DNA from: Verrucomicrobiia bacterium
GTDB lineage: Bacteria; Verrucomicrobiota; Verrucomicrobiia; Limisphaerales; UBA9464
NCBI GenBank assembly: GCA_019634635.1
Contig: JAHCBB010000022.1
Span: forward strand, 18,254-82,253
DNA: 64,000 nt
Direction: 5' to 3'
In this document: piece after piece, positions 8,490 through 16,242 of the stretch
Position numbering within the stretch: the first letter of the stretch is position 1
Layout of the letters: each line of letters begins with the position of its first letter
Notes under the pieces: model-generated
Told to the model about the DNA's origin: nothing
Databases searched by the model: none
What the model saw: only the letters and a program-made list of their open reading frames with translations
Translations under genes and position numbers: made by a program

Positions 8490-9473
8490 ATGACCACGCC
8501 GCCCCGCCTCACGCCCTCCGATACACTGCCCGTGGCCTCCGTCCAGATGGAGTCCCGGGCGGGCGACAAGGAGGCCAATTTCGAGATCATCGAGCATTGG
8601 ACGGATCGGGCCGCCAAATCCGGCGTCCGCCTGGTGGTCTTCCCCGAGTGCTGCGTCAGCGGCTACTGGTTCCTGCGACGACTTCCATCCGAAGCGCTCG
8701 CGGCGCTGGCCGAACGCATTCCGGACGGCCCCAGCGCCGGGCGGCTCCTGGAGCTCGCCCGCCGTCATGGCATCCACATCGGGGCCGGTTGGATTGAGGC
8801 CGCGGACGATGGCGTCTTCTACAACAGCTACGTGGTTGCCGGTCCCGACGGGCACTGGAACCGGCACCGGAAACTCCACGCGTTCGAGCACCCGCTCATC
8901 CGCAGCGGCGATGCGATTCGCGTGTTCGATCTTCCCGGAGGGTTCCGCGCCGCCATCCTGATCTGCTACGACTGCAACCTCGTCGAGAACGTCCGGCTGG
9001 CCGCACTCCAGGGCGCCGACGTCCTGATCGCCCCGCATCAGACCGGTGGGGTTCGGAGCCGCAACCCGAACCTGATGGGACTGGTGGACCGGCAGGCCTG
9101 GGATCGGCGCCATGAAGATCCCGGGACGATCCGGCGCGAGTTTCTTGGCGACAAGGGGCGCGGCTGGTTGATGCGCTGGCTGCCCTCACGCGCCCACGAC
9201 AACGGACTGTTCCTCGTCTTCAGCAATGGCGTGGGGGTGGATGACGACGAGATCCGCACCGGGAACGCCATGATCCTCGATCCCTATGGCCGGATTCTCG
9301 CGGAGACGTCCGAGGCCGCCGACGCCATGGCCGTCGCCACCCTCGACCGCCGGTTGCTGGAGCAGGCCACCGGCCGGCTGTGGCTCCGGGCCCGCCGCCC
9401 GGAACTGTACGGTCCCCTGGCCGTGCGCACCGGCGGGGAGTCCGACGCCCGGACGCTCAAGTTCGAAGAGTGA
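8490..9473 (+). CDS. Carbon-nitrogen hydrolase (nitrilase superfamily)
   Basis: The 327-residue cytoplasmic enzyme has the full nitrilase triad: Glu53 in VVFPECC, Lys128 in HRKLHAFEH and Cys159 in ILICYDCN. Family members hydrolyse linear amides or nitriles such as N-carbamoylputrescine or omega-amides. The sequence alone does not fix the substrate. There is no signal peptide. The gene stands 112 bp after the esterase gene, and that spacer shows no recognisable element. The ATG at 8490 puts the conserved LPVASVQMES strand close to the N-terminus, as is usual. Confidence 0.88.
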   Translation: MTTPPRLTPSDTLPVASVQMESRAGDKEANFEIIEHWTDRAAKSGVRLVVFPECCVSGYWFLRRLPSEALAALAERIPDGPSAGRLLELARRHGIHIGAGWIEAADDGVFYNSYVVAGPDGHWNRHRKLHAFEHPLIRSGDAIRVFDLPGGFRAAILICYDCNLVENVRLAALQGADVLIAPHQTGGVRSRNPNLMGLVDRQAWDRRHEDPGTIRREFLGDKGRGWLMRWLPSRAHDNGLFLVFSNGVGVDDDEIRTGNAMILDPYGRILAETSEAADAMAVATLDRRLLEQATGRLWLRARRPELYGPLAVRTGGESDARTLKFEE

Positions 9474-9645
9474 TTTCCCTGGGCAACGACCCACCCGAAG
9501 GGATCCAAGAAGCCACTCCGGAACTTCCCTGGCTTGAAAAACCGCACGCTCCCATCGATTAAGATTGTAAATCTTAGTGAAACGGCGGAACGTTCCACTA
9601 GTGCATCCCGTGATCCCCAAACACCCGGAATCAAGTGCCCGTCGA

Positions 9646-10770
9646 ATGGTGCGACCCGGGAATGGGTGGCGGCTGTGGATGCTGGTTTCCGGATGCCTGG
9701 CAACCGGTGTGGGCGCCCACGCTCAGGAGCCATGCGGCCGTTCGATCACCTTCCACGATCTGGACGCGAATGGCGTCACCGATGTGATCACGGAGCGGCG
9801 ATATCCCTGGCCGTTCGGAGAGCTTCGTCAATGTTTCAGCGCGGGAGGGTATCTCTATGCAGAGCCCGGCGTGACGCTCCTGGGTCCCGCGACCACGGAA
9901 CCGGCCCCCCTCGGCGCACCGGTCGTATTGCCGCCTCGGGGAGGACTTTGGATCCTTCCGGCCCAGCCGTTCTTCAGCCCGCTCCCGGCGGCACCATTCT
10001 CGGACGGCCGCGCCCTGCCCCTCCTGGGTGTGGCAATCACGTCGGCTCCCGGTGAGGTCCGCTACGGATGGCTTCGCCTTCCCGACGATCCGCGGGAAAT
10101 TCGCGAGATTGAGTTCGACCGGCGGATGAATGAGCCGGTTCCCCTTGGGCTGCCACCCGAACCCCGCTGGCTTCCCGTCATAAACGGGACCGGCTTCGAC
10201 TTGCCCGCAACCGGTGCCGTCGCAATCCATCGGGGTGCCGTGGTCCAGTTCGGCCGGTCGCAGGTGAACTTCGATCTCGGGGTCAGCAGTGTGGTCAGCG
10301 GACCCGACGGGTGGGTGTACGGAGTTGGATGCAACGTGGTGGCCCCGGCCGAGGAACTCCGCACGCGGCGGTGTCTGTTTCGGATCCGCCCATCGGGTGG
10401 GGCTCTGGAGGTCTTGGGCGATCTCGGGGAGGTGCCAGTGAATGCGGACCTGGCATGCCTCTCGGCACCCGCCGCAGGCTTCGTCTTCGCCGCAGGACCC
10501 GACCTGCACCGGTTCAATACAGCGGACGGCACGCTGACCTGGGTGCATCTGGATGCACGCCTGGAAGCCCGCGACGGAGGAGTCGCCATCCGATTTCCAG
10601 AGATTCCGCATGTGACCTATACCGTCTGGCAGTCCGACACCCTGGAAGCGCCGGACTGGGAGCAGATCCACTTCGAATACGCAGCAGAATGGCCCCGGCC
10701 TTACCTGGTGAATCCGGATGCTCCGGGAGCCGCGCGGTTCTTCCGCATCGAAGCGCGCAGCCGGCGGTGA
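9646..10770 (+). CDS. Secreted protein of unknown function
   Basis: The frame is open from a GTG at 9577, but the ATG at 9646 gives a good signal peptide (MVRPGNGWRLWMLVSGCLAT, cleaved near GAHAQ), so I chose it. The ~374-residue product has DLDANGVTDV, which resembles calcium-binding FG-GAP-like loops. The middle is beta-rich with many Gly and Pro. The C-terminal ~90 residues (TYTVWQSDTLEAPDWEQI ... RFFRIE) resemble the end domains of verrucomicrobial secreted proteins that finish with a phrase like RFFRI. Its stop lies 10 bp before the next start, so it is probably co-transcribed with the membrane hydrolase. Confidence 0.7.
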   Translation: MVRPGNGWRLWMLVSGCLATGVGAHAQEPCGRSITFHDLDANGVTDVITERRYPWPFGELRQCFSAGGYLYAEPGVTLLGPATTEPAPLGAPVVLPPRGGLWILPAQPFFSPLPAAPFSDGRALPLLGVAITSAPGEVRYGWLRLPDDPREIREIEFDRRMNEPVPLGLPPEPRWLPVINGTGFDLPATGAVAIHRGAVVQFGRSQVNFDLGVSSVVSGPDGWVYGVGCNVVAPAEELRTRRCLFRIRPSGGALEVLGDLGEVPVNADLACLSAPAAGFVFAAGPDLHRFNTADGTLTWVHLDARLEARDGGVAIRFPEIPHVTYTVWQSDTLEAPDWEQIHFEYAAEWPRPYLVNPDAPGAARFFRIEARSRR

Positions 10771-10780
10771 AATCGAACTT

Positions 10781-12799
10781 ATGACCCCAACCAATCCGAA
10801 CGCCACCCCGGCCGCCAAGCTGCATCGGCTCGGGGTGTTGTTCGTCCACGGGATTGGCGAACAACTCCGCGGGGAGACCCTGCGCGCCGTCGTGGATCCG
10901 GTCGTGAAGAGTCTGGATCTGTGGCTCCATGGTGCCGCCCGCTGCCGCGCCGAAGCGGTCGGAACGGATGCCGCGCAGGCTTGGGCCGCCGCCATGCCGG
11001 ACCGCATCGGCTCGTTGGCGACGTCTGCACGGATCCGCGAGCAGGCGCTCGAGATGGCATGGTCAGGGGAGTGGAGTACCGCCCGGCTTTCCGCAGCTCA
11101 GAAGGCAGCGGTCCTGGCGGGTCCGTTCTGGTCGGGCGGGGCCACGCTCAGCGACGCGGTCGCACCCGAGGACGCCGATGGACCTCCGCACTCCGTGCTG
11201 CACCTGCACACCGTCGGTGAACACTACGACGTGCATGAGGGCACGGCGTTGCTGGCCGAATGCTGGTGGGCGCGCAGCTTTGTGCCGGCCGGTCCGTGGG
11301 CGCTGACGGGCTGGACCTTCCGCGTGCTGCCGCTGGCCGTCGGCATGCACTTCGGCGACATCGTCCGTCGGCACTTCTCACAGGCCGCCGATGCGCCGGT
11401 CGGACGGCTGCGTCGCGCCTGGCATGCCGCGGCGGCGCTGCTGGCGCTTGTTGCTCTGCTGATCGCGGTGCCACTCACCCTACCCATCCAGGGCCTGTTG
11501 ATGGCGATCGCCCTGCTCGCGTTGGTGCCGATCAGCGCCGTACGCGACCTGGCCCGCAGCCTTCAGTCGTCCATGGTTGGAGCGCTTGGGGACAGCTACC
11601 TCCTGGTGGCAAGTCCGGTCTCGAGAGCGATGATTGTCGGGCGCTGCACGCGCAATTTGGAGTGGCTCTGCGATCGCTGCGACACGGTGTTGTTGGTGGC
11701 GCACTCCCAGGGCTGCGCGGTGAGCTATCTGGCGCTGACCTCCAGCCTGCCCGCGGAGCTGCGGGAGGTCACCTGGATCGGCTCCGGTCTGCGCAAACTG
11801 GAAGTCCTGCGCTCGGCGGAGCGGGACGACACGATCGTGACCGCCGGCTGGATGGTCGCCACCATGCCGTTCGTGCTTTGGTCGCAGATCACCGCGATCC
11901 AGGAGAACGGACTGTCATGGGGCAATGTCATCGTCACCCTGCTCGCGGTCGGCTTCTACCTGTATGGGATCGTTCGGCTGGTGCTCATCCTGCGCGTCGG
12001 GGCGACCGCCGCCTGGTTCCAGTCGTGGCAGACACTCGGTGTGCGACTGAGCGAGATCTACGCGACCCATGACCCGGTGCCGCACGGCCCACTGTTCGAC
12101 CAGACCACCGCGCGGCACGGCGAACTGCCGTCGCAACCCGTCAACAACCAGGCCTCCTGGGTCAGTGACCATACCGCGTACTGGCGCAACACGGAGCAGG
12201 TCGTACTGCCGCTCGGCCTGCGCATCGCCGCTGCGCTGGGCGTGCCGGTTGACCGCTTGCTCGCGAGCGATTCGGATCTGCTCGCGCGCGCCACCCGCAG
12301 ACGAACCCACCGCGTCCAGGCCCTGGTGCTGTTGCGCGCCATCACGCTGCTCGGCGGCATCGGGTTGATCTGGCTCGAGGCGGACCCGTTCGTCCATGCC
12401 GGGCGGGCCCTGATGGCATGGGCCGCGGGTACGATTGGCTTCGACGCAGGCACCGGGACAGGAGTCAGCCAGGTGCTGTGGGCGTGCATGCGAACCGCCG
12501 CCTGGGTGGTGCTCCCGTGGCTGGCCCTCGTGACGGCCTGGCGCGGTTGGGAGGCGCACGAGCAACGCTGCGTGCTCCTGCGCCGACCGCCCAGCTCCTT
12601 CATTGAATTTGCCCTGGTGGCCGTCCTGGTGGCTGCTGCGGCGGTGCCCGCCGGGCGCGCCGCCGCGGTGGCTTGGGGCGACCCAGGTGCCGGGGCGGCC
12701 ATCGCGGTGATCCTCGTCGGCTCCATTTTTGTCGCGGTGATGTACGTGCTTTCAGCGCAAGTGCCGCACCGCGCTTTCGGCTTCGATGGCAGGAAATAG
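10781..12799 (+). CDS. Multi-pass membrane protein with alpha/beta-hydrolase motif
   Basis: The 672-residue protein begins with a cytosolic segment carrying a lipase-like oxyanion strand (LGVLFVHGIGEQ). Two hydrophobic segments follow (~215-255), then LLVAHSQGCAVSYLAL, whose Ser near residue 309 looks like a GxSxG-type nucleophile in which the first Gly is Ala. At least five more membrane segments follow. No characterised family comes to mind; the layout suggests a membrane-tethered lipase or thioesterase. ATG 10781 is chosen because it sits 10 bp after the upstream stop; the frame itself is open from 10718. A strong hairpin follows the stop. Confidence 0.72.
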   Translation: MTPTNPNATPAAKLHRLGVLFVHGIGEQLRGETLRAVVDPVVKSLDLWLHGAARCRAEAVGTDAAQAWAAAMPDRIGSLATSARIREQALEMAWSGEWSTARLSAAQKAAVLAGPFWSGGATLSDAVAPEDADGPPHSVLHLHTVGEHYDVHEGTALLAECWWARSFVPAGPWALTGWTFRVLPLAVGMHFGDIVRRHFSQAADAPVGRLRRAWHAAAALLALVALLIAVPLTLPIQGLLMAIALLALVPISAVRDLARSLQSSMVGALGDSYLLVASPVSRAMIVGRCTRNLEWLCDRCDTVLLVAHSQGCAVSYLALTSSLPAELREVTWIGSGLRKLEVLRSAERDDTIVTAGWMVATMPFVLWSQITAIQENGLSWGNVIVTLLAVGFYLYGIVRLVLILRVGATAAWFQSWQTLGVRLSEIYATHDPVPHGPLFDQTTARHGELPSQPVNNQASWVSDHTAYWRNTEQVVLPLGLRIAAALGVPVDRLLASDSDLLARATRRRTHRVQALVLLRAITLLGGIGLIWLEADPFVHAGRALMAWAAGTIGFDAGTGTGVSQVLWACMRTAAWVVLPWLALVTAWRGWEAHEQRCVLLRRPPSSFIEFALVAVLVAAAAVPAGRAAAVAWGDPGAGAAIAVILVGSIFVAVMYVLSAQVPHRAFGFDGRK

Positions 12800-12834
12800 G
12801 ATGCAGCGGCTGGGAACCGCGGCTGCTGCGAAGA

Positions 12835-12873
12835 CCTGTCCGGGTGCGCCGCGAAAAGGCGCACCCGGACAGG
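12835..12873. terminator. Bidirectional hairpin between convergent genes
   Basis: A perfect 16-bp inverted repeat (CCTGTCCGGGTGCGCC, 7-nt loop GCGAAAA, then its complement) lies between the stop at 12799 and the opposing stop at 12877. There is no long T-run, but the position and stability suit a shared terminator. Its arm contains the CCTGTCC core also seen in the REP-like copies at 15930-19212, so it might be a repeat copy used as a terminator. Confidence 0.7.
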
Positions 12874-12876
12874 ACG

Positions 12877-13428
12877 CTAAAGGCCAAACTTTCTAAGAAG
12901 GCGGTTGAACCATTCGCGGCCGGATCCCTTCGGCAGTGCGGCGTGAGCGACCACCACTTTTATGTGAAAATCGGGATGGAGCGGGTGAAATCGAATGCCC
13001 AGCACCTCGGGAAGCTGCGCGTCCGAAGGCATTTCCGCGAACTCCCGGCCGGACCGTTGTGACGCGTACCGGTCCGGGTGCATGACTTCGATGATGACGT
13101 TGAACCTTCGGTCACCAGCCAACCCTTCACGAAAAAGGGTCAAGCGGTTCATCCCGGAACGATCGTGTTCTGACGCCAGCATTTCTGTACCGAGCAAAAG
13201 GACCGGATGCCCGCCGAGCATTTCCTCGCTGAGGAAGTGGTGCAAATGGAGCAGGACCGCCCTTTCTGCATCCTGCGAGATGCGGTCCAAGTCGGGTTTG
13301 GCAACAGTGCAGCCGGTAAGGACGAGGAGGCCCAGACACAATCCAAGATTCCAACAAATCGGACTGTTCGAAAACGGTTTCGCCGACGCTCCGCGGGTGA
13401 CAGAGAATTGCCATTCAGCTGAGCTCAC
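12877..13428 (-). CDS. Small putative lipoprotein of unknown function
   Basis: The coding signal is clearest from a hydrophobic stretch ending in a lipobox (LGLLVLTGC) onward. The mature part of about 145 residues is polar and alpha-helical, with LHLHHFLSEEMLGGHPVLLLG and a Trp-containing C-terminus. I recognise no family. No ATG precedes the lipobox in this frame. A GTG at 13428 gives a 183-residue precursor, and a TTG just before the hydrophobic core is an alternative, so the start is uncertain. It ends against the shared hairpin at 12835-12873. Confidence 0.5.
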   Translation of the reverse strand: MSSAEWQFSVTRGASAKPFSNSPICWNLGLCLGLLVLTGCTVAKPDLDRISQDAERAVLLHLHHFLSEEMLGGHPVLLLGTEMLASEHDRSGMNRLTLFREGLAGDRRFNVIIEVMHPDRYASQRSGREFAEMPSDAQLPEVLGIRFHPLHPDFHIKVVVAHAALPKGSGREWFNRLLRKFGL

Positions 13429-13708
13429 TGCCCCAGACTTAGCGACGAGCTTGCCGGGTTTCCAAGTCCCATTTCGGGATTGGACCGGGCAGCAGGGGCC
13501 GGAATCGCCGGTTCCCGGCGGCGTTCCATCCCCGGATCTCACCCGCCACCCCAACCAGGCACAACTCCGGACGGCACACGGCCATGCGGCCGTTGAAGCG
13601 CCCGTGAATGCGCAGCGTCCCCGATCCTCTCCGTGCCTCACCTTGCCCGCCACGCTGTGCCCTAGGGTCGGGTCCTGCCCGGGCCGGCACGGGTCAGGCT
13701 GCCGCAGA
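13429..13708. other. Intergenic region, no gene supported
   Basis: This 280-bp spacer lies between the two minus-strand lipoprotein genes. It has a short open minus frame (13439-13690), rich in Arg and Gly with no signal peptide or known motif, which I do not accept as a gene. A GC-rich partial inverted repeat near 13670-13700 might end transcription of the gene at 13709. Confidence 0.4.
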
Positions 13709-15643
13709 TCACTTTTCTGCCGCCGGAGGCGCCGCCCGGGTGCCTTCCGGACCGAACACCTGGGCCACCTGTTCCAAGAGAACGCGACGCACCTCCTCAA
13801 TGGCCTCGGGCGTCCCTTGGACACTGTGGCCGCTGCGGATCACGAGTTCCGATTCCGCGAAATCCACCCGGGCACTTTGAAAGCTCACGACGCCGTCCGA
13901 TCCCGACTCCGGATCACCCGTGCCGCGAACGGCGATGATCGAGTGGGCCTTCACCCCGGGGACCGGGGTCAGGTCGGCAAGGGCGAGCAGCAGCGGGTTG
14001 TCGGGGGCCATGCTGTCCAGACTTGTGGGAACCCGGTTGCGCACTCCCGGAGGGAATTGGACATGCTCCCGGTCGTCCCCCAGGCCTTGGATCAACTCGG
14101 CGAGTTCTCCGGGAAGCCGCATGAAGCGGGCCGCCAACCGGCGCGCAAAGGCACTGGCGCGGTAGCTTCCCCGATGGGGCGTTGCCACAAACACCACCCG
14201 GCGGACGTAGGGAACCGGCTCGAAGAAGAAATTCCGCGCCACACCGGCCCGCTGGGCCTCCGTCAGCTCAAACGCGTCCAACGCGCGGCTGGTGACCGAG
14301 CGCCATAAAGCATCGCCGGGGTCCACCACGGCCAGCTTGGCCAGCAGGCCGCCCTGGCTGTGCCCCACCACCACCATTTCGCGGACGATGGGATCCCGAC
14401 CTTCCGGATCCAAGTCCTGCACGGCGGCCCTCAGCGACTCGCGAAACGCGGCCGCGGACAGGGTCAGGGGATTCCCCGTGTTGTACACGTAGTTCCAGAA
14501 CTGGCACCGACGCGCCAGCACGGGATCCGCCGCCAGTGTGTTCCACATCTCCGCCCACCAGACGGGGCTGCTGAAGGTGCCGTGAACGAACACCACGGGA
14601 ATCCGACCCGGCCGATACGGCAGGACGGGATGGATGCCATTGGGCACCCGCTGTTGGGATGAAAAAAACTGCATCCGCCCCACCCGCCAGACGAAACGAT
14701 CGGTCAGCAGGTGCGCCAGCGGCGCGGTGGTGTCCGTTTGCAGGGGCACCGTCCGGCCATCCACGTCCACCGTGGGCCCATCAAAGCCTGAGTGCAGTTC
14801 GAGCACCCCCTGGAGCCTGCCCTCGCTCCACTCTTTCGTGTCGCCGTGCACCCGGAGGAACAGGGTCAACGGGATCCGGCGCTCCAGGTCCGGCACGTCA
14901 GTGTTCGGCGTGATGGCGATCAACGGCGCGCCAAGGCCGGGCTCGCGGTTGCGGACGGTCAGACCCCGCACGCGGAACCGATCGGCTGCCAGCAACTGCT
15001 CGATCTCGTCCGCCCGGACCGGCAGGTCCGGGGATGGCTGAACATCCAGCGAAATCGGGCCGACCGGCAGCGTCCGAGCACCGGCCTCCAAGACCACCAC
15101 CGGATTGGTTTCGCCCGCCGGGGAGAGACCTTCCGCGAGGCCCCGGTTGTACACCTCGCACGCCATCCGGAATCGCGGGTCGAACGGACTGGGCGGCTTT
15201 TCCCGACTGGCGCTCACCAGATACAGGTGGGCGTAAATCGCAGCGGACAAGTAGTAATCCCGGGCCTGTCGCGGCACCCAGGGCCGGGGACTGCGGGCGG
15301 ACTGCTCCGCCTGGGCGTAGTTCAGTTCGGCGAGCGCACTCAGCAGGTCGCGGCGGTCGTCCAGCAGCGCCCGCTGATGCAGCGCGAGCAGCGTTTCTTC
15401 CGGGGCCCGGGTGTACTGACGATGCAGGCCAAACCGGCCCAGGACTTCCCGTGTCTCATTGCTGAGTTCGGGACTGCCCAGTGCCGTCCGGGTCTCCTCA
15501 CGGAAGCTCTGACGTGGAGAAACCTTTTCCGCGCCAATGGGGATCGCGCAACCGCCCGACCCGCCGATCGCTGCCAACAGCACGACACCGGAGCACAAGG
15601 ACGCAAAGGTGGGGGTATTGAGGCGACCGGAAGCGATCGGCAT
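13709..15643 (-). CDS. Lipoprotein alpha/beta-hydrolase (lipase/acyltransferase-like)
   Basis: The 644-residue product has a signal sequence with a lipobox-like end (GGSGGCAIP), so it is probably anchored in a membrane facing the periplasm. The first ~330 residues are a helical and beta region without a family I know. The hydrolase domain then follows with VVFVHGTFSSPVWWAEMW, nucleophile Ser429 in VVVGHSQGG, FVATPHRGS and the catalytic His606 in IRSGHSVQG. PGAP1- or LipA-like esterases share this pattern. ATG 15643 gives the lipoprotein signal directly. Confidence 0.82.
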   Translation of the reverse strand: MPIASGRLNTPTFASLCSGVVLLAAIGGSGGCAIPIGAEKVSPRQSFREETRTALGSPELSNETREVLGRFGLHRQYTRAPEETLLALHQRALLDDRRDLLSALAELNYAQAEQSARSPRPWVPRQARDYYLSAAIYAHLYLVSASREKPPSPFDPRFRMACEVYNRGLAEGLSPAGETNPVVVLEAGARTLPVGPISLDVQPSPDLPVRADEIEQLLAADRFRVRGLTVRNREPGLGAPLIAITPNTDVPDLERRIPLTLFLRVHGDTKEWSEGRLQGVLELHSGFDGPTVDVDGRTVPLQTDTTAPLAHLLTDRFVWRVGRMQFFSSQQRVPNGIHPVLPYRPGRIPVVFVHGTFSSPVWWAEMWNTLAADPVLARRCQFWNYVYNTGNPLTLSAAAFRESLRAAVQDLDPEGRDPIVREMVVVGHSQGGLLAKLAVVDPGDALWRSVTSRALDAFELTEAQRAGVARNFFFEPVPYVRRVVFVATPHRGSYRASAFARRLAARFMRLPGELAELIQGLGDDREHVQFPPGVRNRVPTSLDSMAPDNPLLLALADLTPVPGVKAHSIIAVRGTGDPESGSDGVVSFQSARVDFAESELVIRSGHSVQGTPEAIEEVRRVLLEQVAQVFGPEGTRAAPPAAEK

Positions 15644-15929
15644 GACCGATGGTCCCCCGACGAGGTTGGGCAGGGACAGGAGTTTCTGGCCGCGTCTTCA
15701 TCGGCTGCCGGAACCTGGCCGCGGTCCACGATCCGCACGGCGTCACCCACATCGTCCAGGTCGCGGTGCTCAATACCTTCAGCCCATCGTCAGATTGACC
15801 GGCGAGAAATAACGCCCAGCCCGGATTTCGTTGGCGCGCGCGGGATTCGGGATCGAGCAGGATCAACTTCTGTGCGGCAGCGATCACCTCCGCGTTACGC
15901 CTCGCGACAGTCAAATTGTCGGGACCACC
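15644..15929. other. Spacer with possible decayed coding sequence
   Basis: The minus strand from 15914 encodes a protein-like stretch (EVIAAAQKLILLDPES, then GWALFLAGQ) that reads like a helical repeat. A second plausible stretch in another frame (GIEHRDLDDVGDAVRIVD) lies at about 15690-15780. Together they look like a frameshifted remnant immediately upstream of the lipoprotein gene, but no family is identifiable and the call is weak. Confidence 0.25.
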
Positions 15930-16071
15930 AGGGACAGGACACCTGTCGGTGGCTCTGGCGACTCCAGTTCGCCTCTGGTTTGGGCCGCCCGGTCGGGGGC
16001 TTGTTCAGATCGCTTCCGCGGGAAATGAAGGACAGACTCCACCCGGCTCGCTAATAGCTGTCCTGTCCCTT
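15930..16071. repeat. Pair of inverted REP-like sequences (short element)
   Basis: The left end carries AGGGACAGGAC at 15930-15940 and continues into a small palindrome (GACAGG, ACA, CCTGTC). The right end carries ATAGCTGTCCTGTCCCTT at 16054-16071, the inverted orientation. The ~110 bp between them are non-coding. The same inverted pair flanks the transposase relic at 18271-19212, and the ~20 bp before the right-hand repeat are similar in both places. This is a REPIN- or MITE-like element that probably depends on a RAYT transposase. Confidence 0.7.
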
Positions 16072-16242
16072 GCCCGTCTCGCCGAGGGCGGTGGACGAGG
16101 CGGGGCGAAGTGCGTCGGTCGGCACCACCGTTTCAGATGCTGCGGAGTCCATCACCACAGTGTGCCAGATCATTGGGGTCCGAAATCCGACGGAATTCTC
16201 TTGGCGAGGAGGGCCGGACCGTTGCGACACTCCGCCGGTCGC

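Noticed and set aside
13439..13690. 83-aa minus-strand ORF between the two lipoprotein genes
   Set aside because: Arg/Gly-rich, no signal or family motif, and no support for translation.
15916..16242. Longer N-terminus of the AAA+ protein
   Set aside because: The extra codons lie in the REP-bounded element and have atypical composition; ATG 16243 gives a normal start.
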